Of a stretch of 64,000 nt of DNA, positions 1 to 8,915 are shown piece after piece (the stretch's first letter is position 1; every line of letters begins with the position of its first letter). The stretch is from Betaproteobacteria bacterium. Its GTDB lineage: Bacteria > Pseudomonadota > Gammaproteobacteria > Burkholderiales > Burkholderiaceae_C. Both the position numbers and the translations under genes were made by a program. The DNA lies in contig JANXSZ010000028.1 in assembly GCA_025356445.1 (NCBI GenBank), positions 101,247 through 165,246 of the forward strand. The letters are read 5' to 3'. The notes under the pieces were generated by a model that was given only the letters and a program-made list of their open reading frames with translations, made no database searches and was not told the DNA's origin.

Positions 1-1719
1 TGAGCCTTGCAAGTCCAGCACCCCAGGAAAGCGAGAACGTGCCGCATTTTTGGCTGGATCACTGGTACGCCAGCTGATTTGGGCTTCACCTTCGGCATCC
101 GTATTGGCAAAGTGCAGGCGGTTCACTTGCACAGCCAGCTTGTCGCCGCTTTTTTCTGCGTTTTTATCAGCGCCCTTGTCCCGGCTGCGCTGCCACAGCA
201 CCTCGGCAGACAGTTGGTTCAGCGGCACCACCGGGTCAGCAAAAACACCGGGGAACACCAAAGAACCCGACTGCACGGCGAGCTGGGCTTTGCCACCGGC
301 CTGGGTCAGCTCAAAGTCCACCGTGGCACCGCTGATGCCAGGAATGCCGGGTTTGGGCGGCTGAGCGACACCCGCTACAGGGGGAACGTCGGTTGCAGCC
401 CCCGCAGCAATCTGCAAATCCGTCACCCGGCCTTTGGCATCAAAGGTCGCAGGCCACCCGCCCGCAGCGGTGGCCGCCAGCTCGTCAGTCCAATGGGCGT
501 CCAACTTTTCTACCACGCCTTGGGGGGCGTAGGCTTTCAGGGCTGCGCGGGTGGCGGCATTCAGCGGAATCAAGTTCGCCATCTGCCCCAGGGCCGCCAA
601 ATCAAGCTGATCGGCGTGCAATTCGCCTTTAGCCGGTTTTTTAGCCTCCGCTTGCGTCCACTCCACAGCGACATTCCCACCCGGCCAACGGCGACCATCT
701 TGCATCAGGAACTGCAAAGCCTGGGTTGAAAACGCGAAGCCGTGGGGCAAGCGCTTGCCACTGAACCGACCCGATACAGAGTGCAGCGTGAGCGGTGCCA
801 GCGTGGGCCCCAAACTGGCGCTGACTTCGGCCAAAGCCACATCGGCGGTGGCCCCCGTCAGCTGGCCCCGGCGCAAATCGGCCCACAGGCGTAACGCGCC
901 ACTGCCTTCACTGACCTCCAGCCCCAGATCGTGGGTATCGACATACTGGCGCAGGCGAGACACGTCGATACGGTCAAAATTAGCGAACACTTGACCATCC
1001 CAATCCTGCCAATTGCCGGTGTTGGACGACAACAGCGGTTGGCGAAAACGGGCATTGATGCTGAACTGGCTACCCCAGGCAGGCGGCACAGCCGCATCAA
1101 AATGCAAAGCATGCCGACGCGCCGTATTGCGCACCAGCACATTGACGCCGCTCAACGCCAAGGGCGCGGTACCCCGCTTATCGTCCGTCCAGCGCAGCAG
1201 GCCGTTGTGAATCACCAGCTCGGTTTGCGAAAAAAACCACTTGCGGGCGCGAACCGCCTGCATGCCGGGACTGGCAGCGCCGTCCAGCGGCAAACCGGCG
1301 ATAAAAATCTGGCCGTCAGCGGCGCGGCGGATGTCCAATTCAGGCTGGTCAATGTAAAGCTGCTCGAAGCCCAAACGCCACAGCGAGCGCGGCGACAGCG
1401 CCGCCACCACGCGGGGCAGACGCAGGGCGACGTTCCCCTGGGCATCCAACAGCACCACGTCATGCAGCTCAAAAGAAGGAATCAAGCCACCGCCACGCGC
1501 GCTGATGTCCCCAATCCGCACAGGAACCCCCAATGCCTGCATGGCTTGGCGCTCCAACTGGGGACGAAGCTCTGCAATTCGCGGCACAATGAAACCGTGT
1601 AGCAATCCCCATGACGCTAAAACCACAAAGCTGGCGGCTAACAGCAGCCGCCAGAGCCAACGGGCCGTGAACGCGGTGGCCTGAAGCACTAATGAGGGGG
1701 GCGGAGGCAAATCATTCAT
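1..1719 (-). CDS. yhdP: YhdP family protein (TIGR02099, AsmA-like), C-terminal part cut by window edge
   Basis: The minus-strand frame is open from an ATG at 1719 to the left window edge (573 codons visible, no stop). The N-terminus has a proline-rich cytoplasmic stub, one membrane segment near residues 20-45, then VPRIAELRPQLERQA and VPVRIGDISARGGGLIPSF, which resemble the start of the DUF3971/TIGR02099 proteins. Near the left edge the frame reads SRFPGVLDLQG, another pattern of this family. These are very large inner-membrane-anchored periplasmic proteins (usually over 1200 residues), so less than half is visible. E. coli YhdP belongs to the AsmA-like group implicated in phospholipid transport to the outer membrane; the same role here is inferred. 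Its ATG overlaps the glnE start on the other strand. Confidence 0.85.
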   Translation of the reverse strand, partial: MNDLPPPPSLVLQATAFTARWLWRLLLAASFVVLASWGLLHGFIVPRIAELRPQLERQAMQALGVPVRIGDISARGGGLIPSFELHDVVLLDAQGNVALRLPRVVAALSPRSLWRLGFEQLYIDQPELDIRRAADGQIFIAGLPLDGAASPGMQAVRARKWFFSQTELVIHNGLLRWTDDKRGTAPLALSGVNVLVRNTARRHALHFDAAVPPAWGSQFSINARFRQPLLSSNTGNWQDWDGQVFANFDRIDVSRLRQYVDTHDLGLEVSEGSGALRLWADLRRGQLTGATADVALAEVSASLGPTLAPLTLHSVSGRFSGKRLPHGFAFSTQALQFLMQDGRRWPGGNVAVEWTQAEAKKPAKGELHADQLDLAALGQMANLIPLNAATRAALKAYAPQGVVEKLDAHWTDELAATAAGGWPATFDAKGRVTDLQIAAGAATDVPPVAGVAQPPKPGIPGISGATVDFELTQAGGKAQLAVQSGSLVFPGVFADPVVPLNQLSAEVLWQRSRDKGADKNAEKSGDKLAVQVNRLHFANTDAEGEAQISWRTSDPAKNAARSRFPGVLDLQGS

Positions 1720-4570
1720 GACAGAGACAGGAATTATGACCGGCACGGCGACCTTGGAAGCCGCAGAGAACACGGCTGACAGGGTAAGCAGTTACCCGCG
1801 CTTTGTGCAGCGGCTGCGCCGCCGCTACAGTGCCGAGTTGCCCCTGTTGCCATCAGGTTCTGTAGGTCATGCCCAATTGGCCACGACTTACGCCACACTG
1901 TTGCAGCAGGGCTTAGGGGTTGCCAACGCACTTCGGGTGCTGCGCCAACTGGTGATGGAGCGCCTCATCACGCACGACTGCGTCGCCGATGCCAGCCAAC
2001 GGTGGTCTTTGCAGGCAGTGACGCAAACCGTGACCAATCTGGCCGAGTTTGCGCTCGACGCGGCCTGCCGCGAAGCCTGTGCCGATCTGGACGCTTTCCA
2101 TGGCGTACCTATGGCGGGCGCCGAATCGCTGGCTGCATCGCTGATGGTCGGTGCGGCCACACTGCCCCCCCAGCGCGCCGAACTTTGGGTGATTGGCATG
2201 GGGAAACTCGGAGCCCGCGAACTCAATGTGTCCAGCGACATTGATTTGATCTACATCTACGACCACGACGGCGAAACAACAGGCATCACATCGGGCGGTA
2301 TTGACGGGCGCGGACGCATCTCCAACCAGGAATACTTCGCCAAAGCCGTGAAACGCATTTACGCGCTGGTGGGTGAAACCACCGAGCACGGCTTTGTGTT
2401 CCGCGTGGATCTGGCCTTGCGGCCTAACGGCAACTCCGGCCCAGCGGCGGTATCGCTGGCCGCGCTGGAAGAATACTTCCAGGTGCAGGGCCGTGAATGG
2501 GAGCGCTTTGCATGGCTCAAAAGCCGGGTGATAGCCCCCCGCGCCAGCGTACTGAGCGGTGCTGCCCAGGCGATGCGCCCGGTAGTGCTGCCCTTTGTGT
2601 TCCGCCGTTACCTGGACTACAGCGTCTTTGATGCGTTGCGCGTCTTGCACCAGCAAATCCGCGACCACTCGGCCCGCCGCAGTGCCGGACGTCCTGAGCG
2701 CGCAAACGACGTCAAGCTCTCACGTGGTGGCATTCGGGAAATCGAATTCACCGTGCAGTTGCTGCAGGTGGTACGGGGGGGGCAGTTCCCCGAACTGCGT
2801 ACCCGCCCTACGCTGGATGCCTTGCAGCGCTTGGCCAAAGCGGGTCTGATGCCGCAAGAAACGGCGGACGCGCTGGCCCGTGCGTATATTTTTCTGCGCC
2901 AAGTCGAGCACCGTATCCAGTACCTGGACGACCAGCAGACCCACATCTTGCCTGTGCGTGATGACGATCTGGCCTGGATTGCGCTGACACTGGGTTACCC
3001 CGAATGCCGCGTATTTTTGAGCGACCTGGACCAGCACCGCGAGCGCGTCGCACTGGAATTTGACCAACTGCTGGGCAATGCACCCGACGCCACCTGCAAA
3101 ACCTGCTCCCCACTCACACCACCCAAAAACCACGGCCTGGACATTGAGGCACTGGCCGCCACCCTGCCACCAGCATTCCGCGACCGCCTGCTGCTGTGGC
3201 GCGAGCATCCCCGTATTCTGGGATTGCGTGACGATGCCCGCACCCGCCTTTCCCGCCTGCTGCAACGCACCGCCCAGTGGGTCAATGAAAGCGATGAGGT
3301 GAGCGTGGAAGCCGCCGTGCGCATGCTGGACTGGCTGGAGCCTTTGCTGCGCCGCGAAAGCTACCTCGCGCTGCTGCTGGAGCGCCCCCGTGTGCACGCC
3401 CGGCTGCTGCGCTTGCTGGGTGCCGCCCGATGGCCTGCCCGCTATTTGGTGCAGCACCCCGGTGTGATTGATGAGCTGGCCAGTGACGCGATGCTGACCG
3501 AGCGCTTTGCCCCTGCGGACTTTGAGCGCGAACTGGAAGACCGCCGCACAGCACTCGCATCGACGGGTGAAGATGATGATGAAGCCCTGCTCAACCTGCT
3601 GCGCCGCGCCCACCATGCCGAAGTGTTCCGCACTCTGGCGCGCGACGTGGAAAGCCGCATCACGGTAGAGCAAGTCGCTGACGACCTGAGTGCACTGGCC
3701 GATGTGGTGCTGCGTGTGACCTCGCGCTGGTGCTGGGCACGCCTGAAAAATAAACACCGCGACACGCCGCAGTTCGGCATCGTGGGCTACGGCAAGCTGG
3801 GGGGCAAAGAGCTGGGCTATGGCAGCGACCTCGACATCGTGTTCGTTTACGAAGATGACGATTCAAGCGACGACGAACGTGCCCCCGAGGTTTACGCCGC
3901 CTTTGTGCGCAAACTCATCAACTGGCTGGGGGTGAAAACCAGCGAAGGTGATTTGTTTGAAATCGACACCGCCTTGCGCCCTAACGGCGGCTCAGGCTTG
4001 TTGATCACCACTTTCCAGGCTTACGCCAACTACCAGCAGCAGCGCGGCTCGAACACCGCGTGGACCTGGGAACACCAGGCCATGACGCGCACCCGCTTCG
4101 TGCTGGGCGACGAGCCCTTGCGCAAGCGTTTTGACGCCGTACGGCTCGCTGTCATCACCTCACCCCGGGACGAAGCAGCGTTGCGGCTGGAAATTGTCAC
4201 CATGCGGGACAAAGTGCGCGCCGCCCATCCGGTGAAAGCTGACCGCTTTGACGTCAAACACAGCCCTGGTGGCATGGTGGACGCTGAATTTGCAGTGCAG
4301 TACCTGGTACTCGCGAAATCCGCCCAGTACCCGGGGCTGACCGACAACATTGGCAACATCGGCCTGCTGCTGCGCCTGGAAGACGCCGGGCTGCTGCCCG
4401 CTGGCGTGGGCCAAGCCAGCGCCACGGCCTACCGGGCCTTGCGCCAAATCCAGCACCGAGCCCGGTTGGACGAGCAGTCAACCCAGTCCAACTCTCCCGC
4501 AGCAGAAGAGGCTAGACTGGCCGTCACGGCACTGTGGCACTGCGTGTTTAACCCGCAAGCGATGGGCTGA
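1718..4570 (+). CDS. glnE: Bifunctional glutamine synthetase adenylyltransferase / adenylyl-removing enzyme
   Basis: GlnE attaches and removes AMP on glutamine synthetase in response to nitrogen status signalled by PII. At 950 residues it matches the family's usual length (E. coli 946). The deadenylylase half carries ELNVSSDIDLIYIYD near residue 170 and GGIREIEF. The adenylylase half repeats the nucleotidyltransferase signature as YGSDLDIVFVYE near residue 700, followed by GGMVDAEF. Both halves keep the paired metal-binding Asp residues. The ATG at 1718 has GGAGG 10 bases upstream (1703-1707) and overlaps the yhdP start on the other strand. A second ATG at 1736 would remove six residues. No nitrogen-regulation partner gene lies nearby. 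Confidence 0.96.
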   Translation: MTETGIMTGTATLEAAENTADRVSSYPRFVQRLRRRYSAELPLLPSGSVGHAQLATTYATLLQQGLGVANALRVLRQLVMERLITHDCVADASQRWSLQAVTQTVTNLAEFALDAACREACADLDAFHGVPMAGAESLAASLMVGAATLPPQRAELWVIGMGKLGARELNVSSDIDLIYIYDHDGETTGITSGGIDGRGRISNQEYFAKAVKRIYALVGETTEHGFVFRVDLALRPNGNSGPAAVSLAALEEYFQVQGREWERFAWLKSRVIAPRASVLSGAAQAMRPVVLPFVFRRYLDYSVFDALRVLHQQIRDHSARRSAGRPERANDVKLSRGGIREIEFTVQLLQVVRGGQFPELRTRPTLDALQRLAKAGLMPQETADALARAYIFLRQVEHRIQYLDDQQTHILPVRDDDLAWIALTLGYPECRVFLSDLDQHRERVALEFDQLLGNAPDATCKTCSPLTPPKNHGLDIEALAATLPPAFRDRLLLWREHPRILGLRDDARTRLSRLLQRTAQWVNESDEVSVEAAVRMLDWLEPLLRRESYLALLLERPRVHARLLRLLGAARWPARYLVQHPGVIDELASDAMLTERFAPADFERELEDRRTALASTGEDDDEALLNLLRRAHHAEVFRTLARDVESRITVEQVADDLSALADVVLRVTSRWCWARLKNKHRDTPQFGIVGYGKLGGKELGYGSDLDIVFVYEDDDSSDDERAPEVYAAFVRKLINWLGVKTSEGDLFEIDTALRPNGGSGLLITTFQAYANYQQQRGSNTAWTWEHQAMTRTRFVLGDEPLRKRFDAVRLAVITSPRDEAALRLEIVTMRDKVRAAHPVKADRFDVKHSPGGMVDAEFAVQYLVLAKSAQYPGLTDNIGNIGLLLRLEDAGLLPAGVGQASATAYRALRQIQHRARLDEQSTQSNSPAAEEARLAVTALWHCVFNPQAMG

Positions 4571-4572
4571 CA

Positions 4573-4602
4573 GCGGCGAACAGCCGCATCTGCGGCGCAG
4601 AT
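4573..4602 (+). terminator. Two adjacent GC hairpins after glnE
   Basis: Directly after the glnE stop are GCGGC-5-GCCGC (4573-4587) and ATCTGC-3-GCAGAT (4588-4602). Both are perfect but lack a following T-run, so this could be a weak or Rho-assisted transcript end rather than a classic intrinsic terminator. Confidence 0.35.
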
Positions 4603-4641
4603 CAGCACGCAGTCATGGGCGGGCTGTCATAATGGCGGGCG

Positions 4642-4678
4642 TTTACCCTCATCCTTTACACAAACTTACAATGTGTAA
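4642..4678 (+). promoter_or_regulatory. Candidate promoter with overlapping operator before the ACP-KS-efflux operon
   Basis: A TACAAT -10-like hexamer (4667-4672) follows TTTACC (4642-4647) at a long 19-base spacing. The -10 sits inside a perfect 7-bp inverted repeat, TTACACA (4656-4662) and TGTGTAA (4672-4678), with a 9-base spacer. TTACA also recurs as a direct repeat with 10-base period (4656 and 4666), a pattern used by OmpR-family regulators. The arrangement is visible; its role as an operator is inferred. The predicted leader would be about 45-50 bases. Confidence 0.4.
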
Positions 4679-4719
4679 CTGCTGTGTTTCGGTAATGTGC
4701 AGGCATGTAAAGACGTTTT

Positions 4720-4974
4720 GTGGAGAGTTTTTTGGCAGATACCTTTGAGCGGCTGATGCAACTTATCAGCGCCCAGTACCATCTCGACACGTCCCTGGTG
4801 ACGGCTGAAACCGGCTTGGCAGACGCAGGTCTGGATTCGCTCGCCGTGGCCGAACTGCTCTTCTCGATCGAAGAAGACTTTGGCGTTGATTTGGGCGATG
4901 TTCCCCCAGACGCCGTGCCTGCCACAGTGGGCGAAATCGTCGCACTGATAGACGGCAAACTGCGGGCAGCCTGA
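4720..4974 (+). CDS. Acyl carrier protein
   Basis: A small acidic carrier protein (84 residues from GTG). The phosphopantetheine attachment motif is GLDSLAVAELL (Ser at residue 40), followed by the helix-3 signature FSIEEDFGVDLGD, and the length is standard for ACPs. It is not the housekeeping acpP by context, since it begins a ketosynthase/reductase/efflux operon. The GTG at 4720 has no clear ribosome binding site. A TTG four codons later (4732) has GGAG at 4722-4725, six bases upstream, and is a serious alternative. It presumably carries the acyl chain extended by the next gene; no phosphopantetheinyl transferase is encoded nearby. Confidence 0.9.
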   Translation: MESFLADTFERLMQLISAQYHLDTSLVTAETGLADAGLDSLAVAELLFSIEEDFGVDLGDVPPDAVPATVGEIVALIDGKLRAA

Positions 4975-5021
4975 GCCGCCTGCGCTACCGAAATCCCTTT
5001 TAGTCGCACCAGGTTTTTGCA

Positions 5022-6293
5022 GTGAACTACGACAATTCTTCGGCGTGGATCACCGGCATCGGTGTCCTTGGCCCCCAGGGCACGGGCTGGGATCAACTCA
5101 GTGCCGCGCTGCAAGCCCCTCGAGCTCACTTTTCGACCGTTCCCCCAGCATGGCTGGCCACCACGGGTGTGCCCGATGCCTACATCGCGCCCTTGAATGC
5201 CGCCGCTGAAGTGGATGCCAAGCGCTATGAAACCCTGAGCACCGACCGGGCTTGTGCGCTGGCGCTGTGCGCCGCTGAGCAAGCGTGGCAACAGGCCGCA
5301 CAATCGGCAACGCCCACCACCGCCGCATTGGCCGATGGCACCCGCTGCGGCGTCTACTGGGGCACCGGCATGGGCGGCTTGCACACCACTGAATCCGCGT
5401 ACAACCGCTTGCTGGTCGACCATAAACCGCTGCGCCCGATGACCGTGGTACGCATCATGGCCAACTCTGCGGCCGCACAGTTGGCCATGAAATACAAGCT
5501 GCGCGGCCCCAACCACACCTACACCGTGGCCTGTGCGTCCTCGGCCATGGCGCTGGGTGAAGCGCTGTTGGCGTTGCGCTTGGGCCGTATTGACCTCGCG
5601 CTGGTAGGTGGCAGCGAAGCCATGCTGGCCCCTGGCGTGATGGCAGCCTGGGGTGCGTTGCGCGTGCTCAGCACCCGCAAAACCGCAGCCTCTGCGGATG
5701 CGGCCTGCCGCCCGTTTTCCGCCACACGCACAGGCTTGGTGATGGGCGAAGGGGCTGCCGCATTCATCCTGGAAAGCCCCCGTCACGCTAAAGCACGCGG
5801 GGCCAAACCACTGGCTGAACTGGTCGGCTATGGCAGCACCTGCGATGCCAGCTCGCTGGTACAGCCCCAGCTCGAAGGCCAAGTGCGGGCCATGCACCAG
5901 GCCATTGAAGACGCTGGCCTGACGCCCGATCAGATTGGCGGCATCAACGCCCATGCCACAGGCACGGACACCGGAGACACCGTGGAAGCCACCGCCATCG
6001 CCGCCACTTTCGCAACCATTGGCCGGGGCATTCCGCCCGTCAGCGCCACCAAATCCATGCACGGCCACCTGCTGGGCGCAGCCGGAGCCATGGAAGCCGC
6101 CGTCTGTATTGCCAGTCTGCAACAGCAGTTCATCCCGGCAACTTTGGGCGTCAGCCCCATCGATCCAAAATGCGCGATGCTGGACGTGGTAATCGACACG
6201 CCGCGCCCCGTCACCGGGCTGGACTATGTGATGTCCAACTCTTTCGCCTTTGGCGGCTCCAACGTCAGCCTGGTTTTCAAGCGCAGCGCTTAA
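5022..6293 (+). CDS. Beta-ketoacyl-ACP synthase (FabF/KAS II-like)
   Basis: This condensing enzyme has 423 residues, the size of FabF. All three catalytic positions of the Cys-His-His group are present: C171 in TVACASSAMALGEAL, H311 in NAHATGTDTGD, and H349 in SATKSMHGHLLGAAGA together with the conserved Lys 344. It is therefore expected to be an active decarboxylating ketosynthase and not a chain-length factor, which would lack the Cys. It starts with GTG at 5022, 47 bases after the carrier protein, and is followed 66 bases later by a thioester-reductase-like gene. Substrate and chain length cannot be read from the sequence. No ketoreductase or dehydratase is encoded next to it, so those steps would have to be borrowed from primary fatty acid synthesis. 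Confidence 0.92.
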   Translation: MNYDNSSAWITGIGVLGPQGTGWDQLSAALQAPRAHFSTVPPAWLATTGVPDAYIAPLNAAAEVDAKRYETLSTDRACALALCAAEQAWQQAAQSATPTTAALADGTRCGVYWGTGMGGLHTTESAYNRLLVDHKPLRPMTVVRIMANSAAAQLAMKYKLRGPNHTYTVACASSAMALGEALLALRLGRIDLALVGGSEAMLAPGVMAAWGALRVLSTRKTAASADAACRPFSATRTGLVMGEGAAAFILESPRHAKARGAKPLAELVGYGSTCDASSLVQPQLEGQVRAMHQAIEDAGLTPDQIGGINAHATGTDTGDTVEATAIAATFATIGRGIPPVSATKSMHGHLLGAAGAMEAAVCIASLQQQFIPATLGVSPIDPKCAMLDVVIDTPRPVTGLDYVMSNSFAFGGSNVSLVFKRSA

Positions 6294-6359
6294 ACTCGGG
6301 CGGTTGATTTTTAGGATGAGCGTCTTGCCCCTGGACGCAGCCCTCCCCTCCCACACACT

Positions 6360-7466
6360 ATGATTATTTTGCTCACCGGAAGCACCGGTTTTGTTGGCGG
6401 TGCCGTCGCTGCGGATTTAGCCACCCGTGGCCTGCTTGGCGCCACCCTGTTCCTCGTGCGTGCGGCCGACGCCACCCTGGCGTGGCAGCGCGTACACGAC
6501 AACCTGCTGCGCTTTGGCGTGCCAGCGGCCTTGGCCGCAGCGGTCACGCCCGCTCAAATCATCTGCGGCGACATGACCGCTGTGGACAAGTTCGCGCAGG
6601 ACGAGCGTCTGGCCACCATCACCCACGTCATCCACTGCGCAGCGCTCGCCACGTTCTCGACCAACCCCAAAATCTGGGCCAACAACGTGGATGGCACCGT
6701 CGCACTGGCGCAAGCCGTGCACACCAAAGCCAAATTGCAACGCTGGCTGCAAGTTGGCACAGCGATGTGCTGCGGGCCAGGCATGACATCGCCCGTCAAC
6801 GAGTCCTGGGAATCGGGTTTGAGCGACGAATCGCACCTCGTGCCCTACACCCAGTCCAAACTGGCCGTGGAACACGCCCTCAAAGCGATCCCCGGCTTCC
6901 CCTTGGTCGTGGCCCGGGCCTCCATCGTGGTCGGCCACAGCACCCTCGGCTGCGCCCCCTCGCCCAGTATTTTCTGGGTGTTCCGCATGGCGTTTGCGCT
7001 GGAACGCTTCACCTGTGCGCCTGACGAATGCATCGACATCATCCCAGCCGACTGGTGTGCCAGTGCCATGGTGAGTCTGGCCCTCAAACCCAGCTTGGCG
7101 CATGACCTGTACCACGTCTCTGCCGGACAAAGCAGCAGCAACCGCTTTGACGCCATCGACATCGCCTACGCCAAGGCCGGTGGCACTGAGCCTATCGCCC
7201 CACGCTACCAGCAGGTGGCGGTGGACGATTTGCGCAGCTTGGTTCCCCTGTTCCAGGAGCGCTTGGGCCGCGTCAACCGCCTGCTGATTTTGCGGGCGCT
7301 GATGCTCTACGGTGCGTTTGCCGAGTTGAACTACGTGTTTGACAACGACCGCCTGCTGGGCGAAGGCATTGCGCCCTCGCCACCACTGGCCGACTACCTG
7401 GCCGAATGCGTGCGCACCAGCGAGGGCATTCCCATGACCGAGCAGATGGCGCACGACTTCAAGTAA
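6360..7466 (+). CDS. Thioester-reductase-like NAD(P)-binding protein (extended SDR, NAD_binding_4 type)
   Basis: A 368-residue Rossmann protein opening with the nucleotide-binding motif LLTGSTGFVGG (residues 4-14). It has HVIHCAALATFS typical of the 'male sterility'/carboxylic-acid-reductase R-domain family and an active-site pair Y163-x3-K167 in VPYTQSKLAVEHAL. Members of this family reductively release acyl chains from carrier proteins or CoA as aldehydes or alcohols. Placement directly after an ACP and a ketosynthase supports that use here but does not prove it. An alternative is an extended-SDR epimerase or dehydrogenase acting on a sugar or lipid head group. It is separated by only 15 bases from the outer-membrane efflux lipoprotein gene. 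Confidence 0.82.
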   Translation: MIILLTGSTGFVGGAVAADLATRGLLGATLFLVRAADATLAWQRVHDNLLRFGVPAALAAAVTPAQIICGDMTAVDKFAQDERLATITHVIHCAALATFSTNPKIWANNVDGTVALAQAVHTKAKLQRWLQVGTAMCCGPGMTSPVNESWESGLSDESHLVPYTQSKLAVEHALKAIPGFPLVVARASIVVGHSTLGCAPSPSIFWVFRMAFALERFTCAPDECIDIIPADWCASAMVSLALKPSLAHDLYHVSAGQSSSNRFDAIDIAYAKAGGTEPIAPRYQQVAVDDLRSLVPLFQERLGRVNRLLILRALMLYGAFAELNYVFDNDRLLGEGIAPSPPLADYLAECVRTSEGIPMTEQMAHDFK

Positions 7467-7481
7467 TTCTCAAGCCCTCCC

Positions 7482-8915
7482 TTGAAGCTGCTGCACGCCC
7501 TTGTTTTAGTGCCTTTTGGGCTGGTAGCGTGCAGCACATCAGCGCCACCAGCTAGCGTTTCGATAGCGCCACCAGCGCAGTGGCAAGCTGTGCAGCCGGT
7601 ATCGGCAGGTTTACCGCACAACGGTCAGCTCAGCGATTTGGCCCGCTGGTGGCAGCGCTTTGACGACCCGCTGCTGCTGTCGCTGATCGCCACCGCCCAA
7701 CAGCTCAGCCCCACCGTCGCCAGCGCCGTCTCCCGTCTGGCCCAGGCGCAAGCCAACCAGCAACACACGGCCGCCCTGCTGCGCCCTCAGCTGGACTTGA
7801 ACGGCAGCACCAGCCGGGGCCGCCAGACATCACTGCCCGGCGCACCGCTGGCCACGCAGGCGCTTACCCGGCTGCAAACCAGCTGGGAAACCGATTTGTT
7901 CGGCACCTTGGCCGCCACCCGCAACGCGGCCCAGGCCCGCACCACAGGCGCACAAGCCCAGTGGCACGAGGCACGCGTAGCCGTTGCCGCCGAAATCGCC
8001 AACCTTTACTTTGACTGGCGCACCTGCCATGCCCTGAGAGAGGTAGCCCTGGCTGACAGCGCGTCCCGCAGCGTTACCGCCCGACTGGTCCAGCTCAGCA
8101 CCCAGGCAGGCTTCGCCGCCCCAGCTACCGCGGCCCTGGCGCGAGCCAGCGCCGCCGAGAGCCGCAGCCGCCTGACCCAGCAGCAAGCCCAGTGCGACAC
8201 CACCCTCAAAGGACTGGTGGCACTGAGTGGCATGGACGAGTCTGATTTACAGCAAAAACTGCTGTCAGCGCAAGCCTACAAAGCGACACCGGCTGCGTTT
8301 TCCATAGCATCTATCCCTGCGCTTGCCCTGACCCAGCGCCCTGACCTGTTCAACGCCGAGCGCGAAGTCGCCGCCGCCAGCTTTGAAGTGGGCAGTGCCC
8401 AAGCCGAACGCTACCCACGCTTGACGCTGGCCGGCAGCGTGGGGCGGCTGAACCTGCGCACCGGCGACACCAGCTTTGACATCAGCACCTGGAGCATTGG
8501 CCCGTTGGCGGTCACGTTCCCCGTGCTGGACGGAGGCAAGTTCGCCGCCAATCTGGCTGGCGCCCAAGCCCGCTACGAAGAAGCCGCTGCCACCTACCGC
8601 GCCAAAGCACGCCAAGCCGTGCGTGAAGTCGAAGAAGCCCTGGTCGCCCTGCACAGCGCCAACATCCGACAAGACGACCTGCGCACTGCCGCAAACGGGT
8701 ACAGCACCGCCGTAACCCTCGCCCAGAACAGCCACCGCAGCGGCTTGGGCAGCTTGGCCGACCTGGAAGACGCCAAACGCGCCCAGCTCGCCGCTCTTTC
8801 CGCCCAGCTCACCACCGAACGCGAACGCCTCAGCGCCTGGATTGCGCTGTACCGCGCCGTCGGTGGCGGCTGGACACCGCCTGACGCCACCGCTCCACCC
8901 CAGGCTACGCCATGA
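7482..8915 (+). CDS. Outer-membrane efflux lipoprotein, NodT/OprM-type (TolC superfamily)
   Basis: The outer-membrane channel component of a three-part efflux system, 477 residues. A TTG start at 7482 gives a lipoprotein signal peptide with lipobox LVAC (Cys 17), as expected for NodT/OprM proteins. The body shows the family's duplicated helical repeats (QLSPTVASAVSRLAQAQANQ, NAEREVAAASFEVGSAQAE, YRAKARQAVREVEEALVAL). No good ribosome binding site precedes the TTG, and no in-frame ATG preserves the signal peptide. The stop overlaps the next start by four bases (ATGA), which suggests translational coupling. Copies of the dispersed 17-bp repeat lie just after the signal peptide (7551-7567) and at 8292-8308. 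Confidence 0.92.
   Translation: MKLLHALVLVPFGLVACSTSAPPASVSIAPPAQWQAVQPVSAGLPHNGQLSDLARWWQRFDDPLLLSLIATAQQLSPTVASAVSRLAQAQANQQHTAALLRPQLDLNGSTSRGRQTSLPGAPLATQALTRLQTSWETDLFGTLAATRNAAQARTTGAQAQWHEARVAVAAEIANLYFDWRTCHALREVALADSASRSVTARLVQLSTQAGFAAPATAALARASAAESRSRLTQQQAQCDTTLKGLVALSGMDESDLQQKLLSAQAYKATPAAFSIASIPALALTQRPDLFNAEREVAAASFEVGSAQAERYPRLTLAGSVGRLNLRTGDTSFDISTWSIGPLAVTFPVLDGGKFAANLAGAQARYEEAAATYRAKARQAVREVEEALVALHSANIRQDDLRTAANGYSTAVTLAQNSHRSGLGSLADLEDAKRAQLAALSAQLTTERERLSAWIALYRAVGGGWTPPDATAPPQATP
7551..7567. repeat. 17-bp dispersed inverted repeat
   Basis: GCTAGCGTTTCGATAGC, within the outer-membrane lipoprotein gene shortly after its lipobox. Confidence 0.6.
8292..8308. repeat. 17-bp dispersed inverted repeat
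   Basis: GCTGCGTTTTCCATAGC, in the middle of the outer-membrane lipoprotein gene; the left arm has one change from GCTAC. Confidence 0.55.

Noticed and set aside
4656..6356. 566-codon minus-strand open frame across the ACP and ketosynthase genes
   Set aside because: The opposite strand has intact catalytic motifs; this frame is low-complexity Gly/His/Arg sequence without homology.
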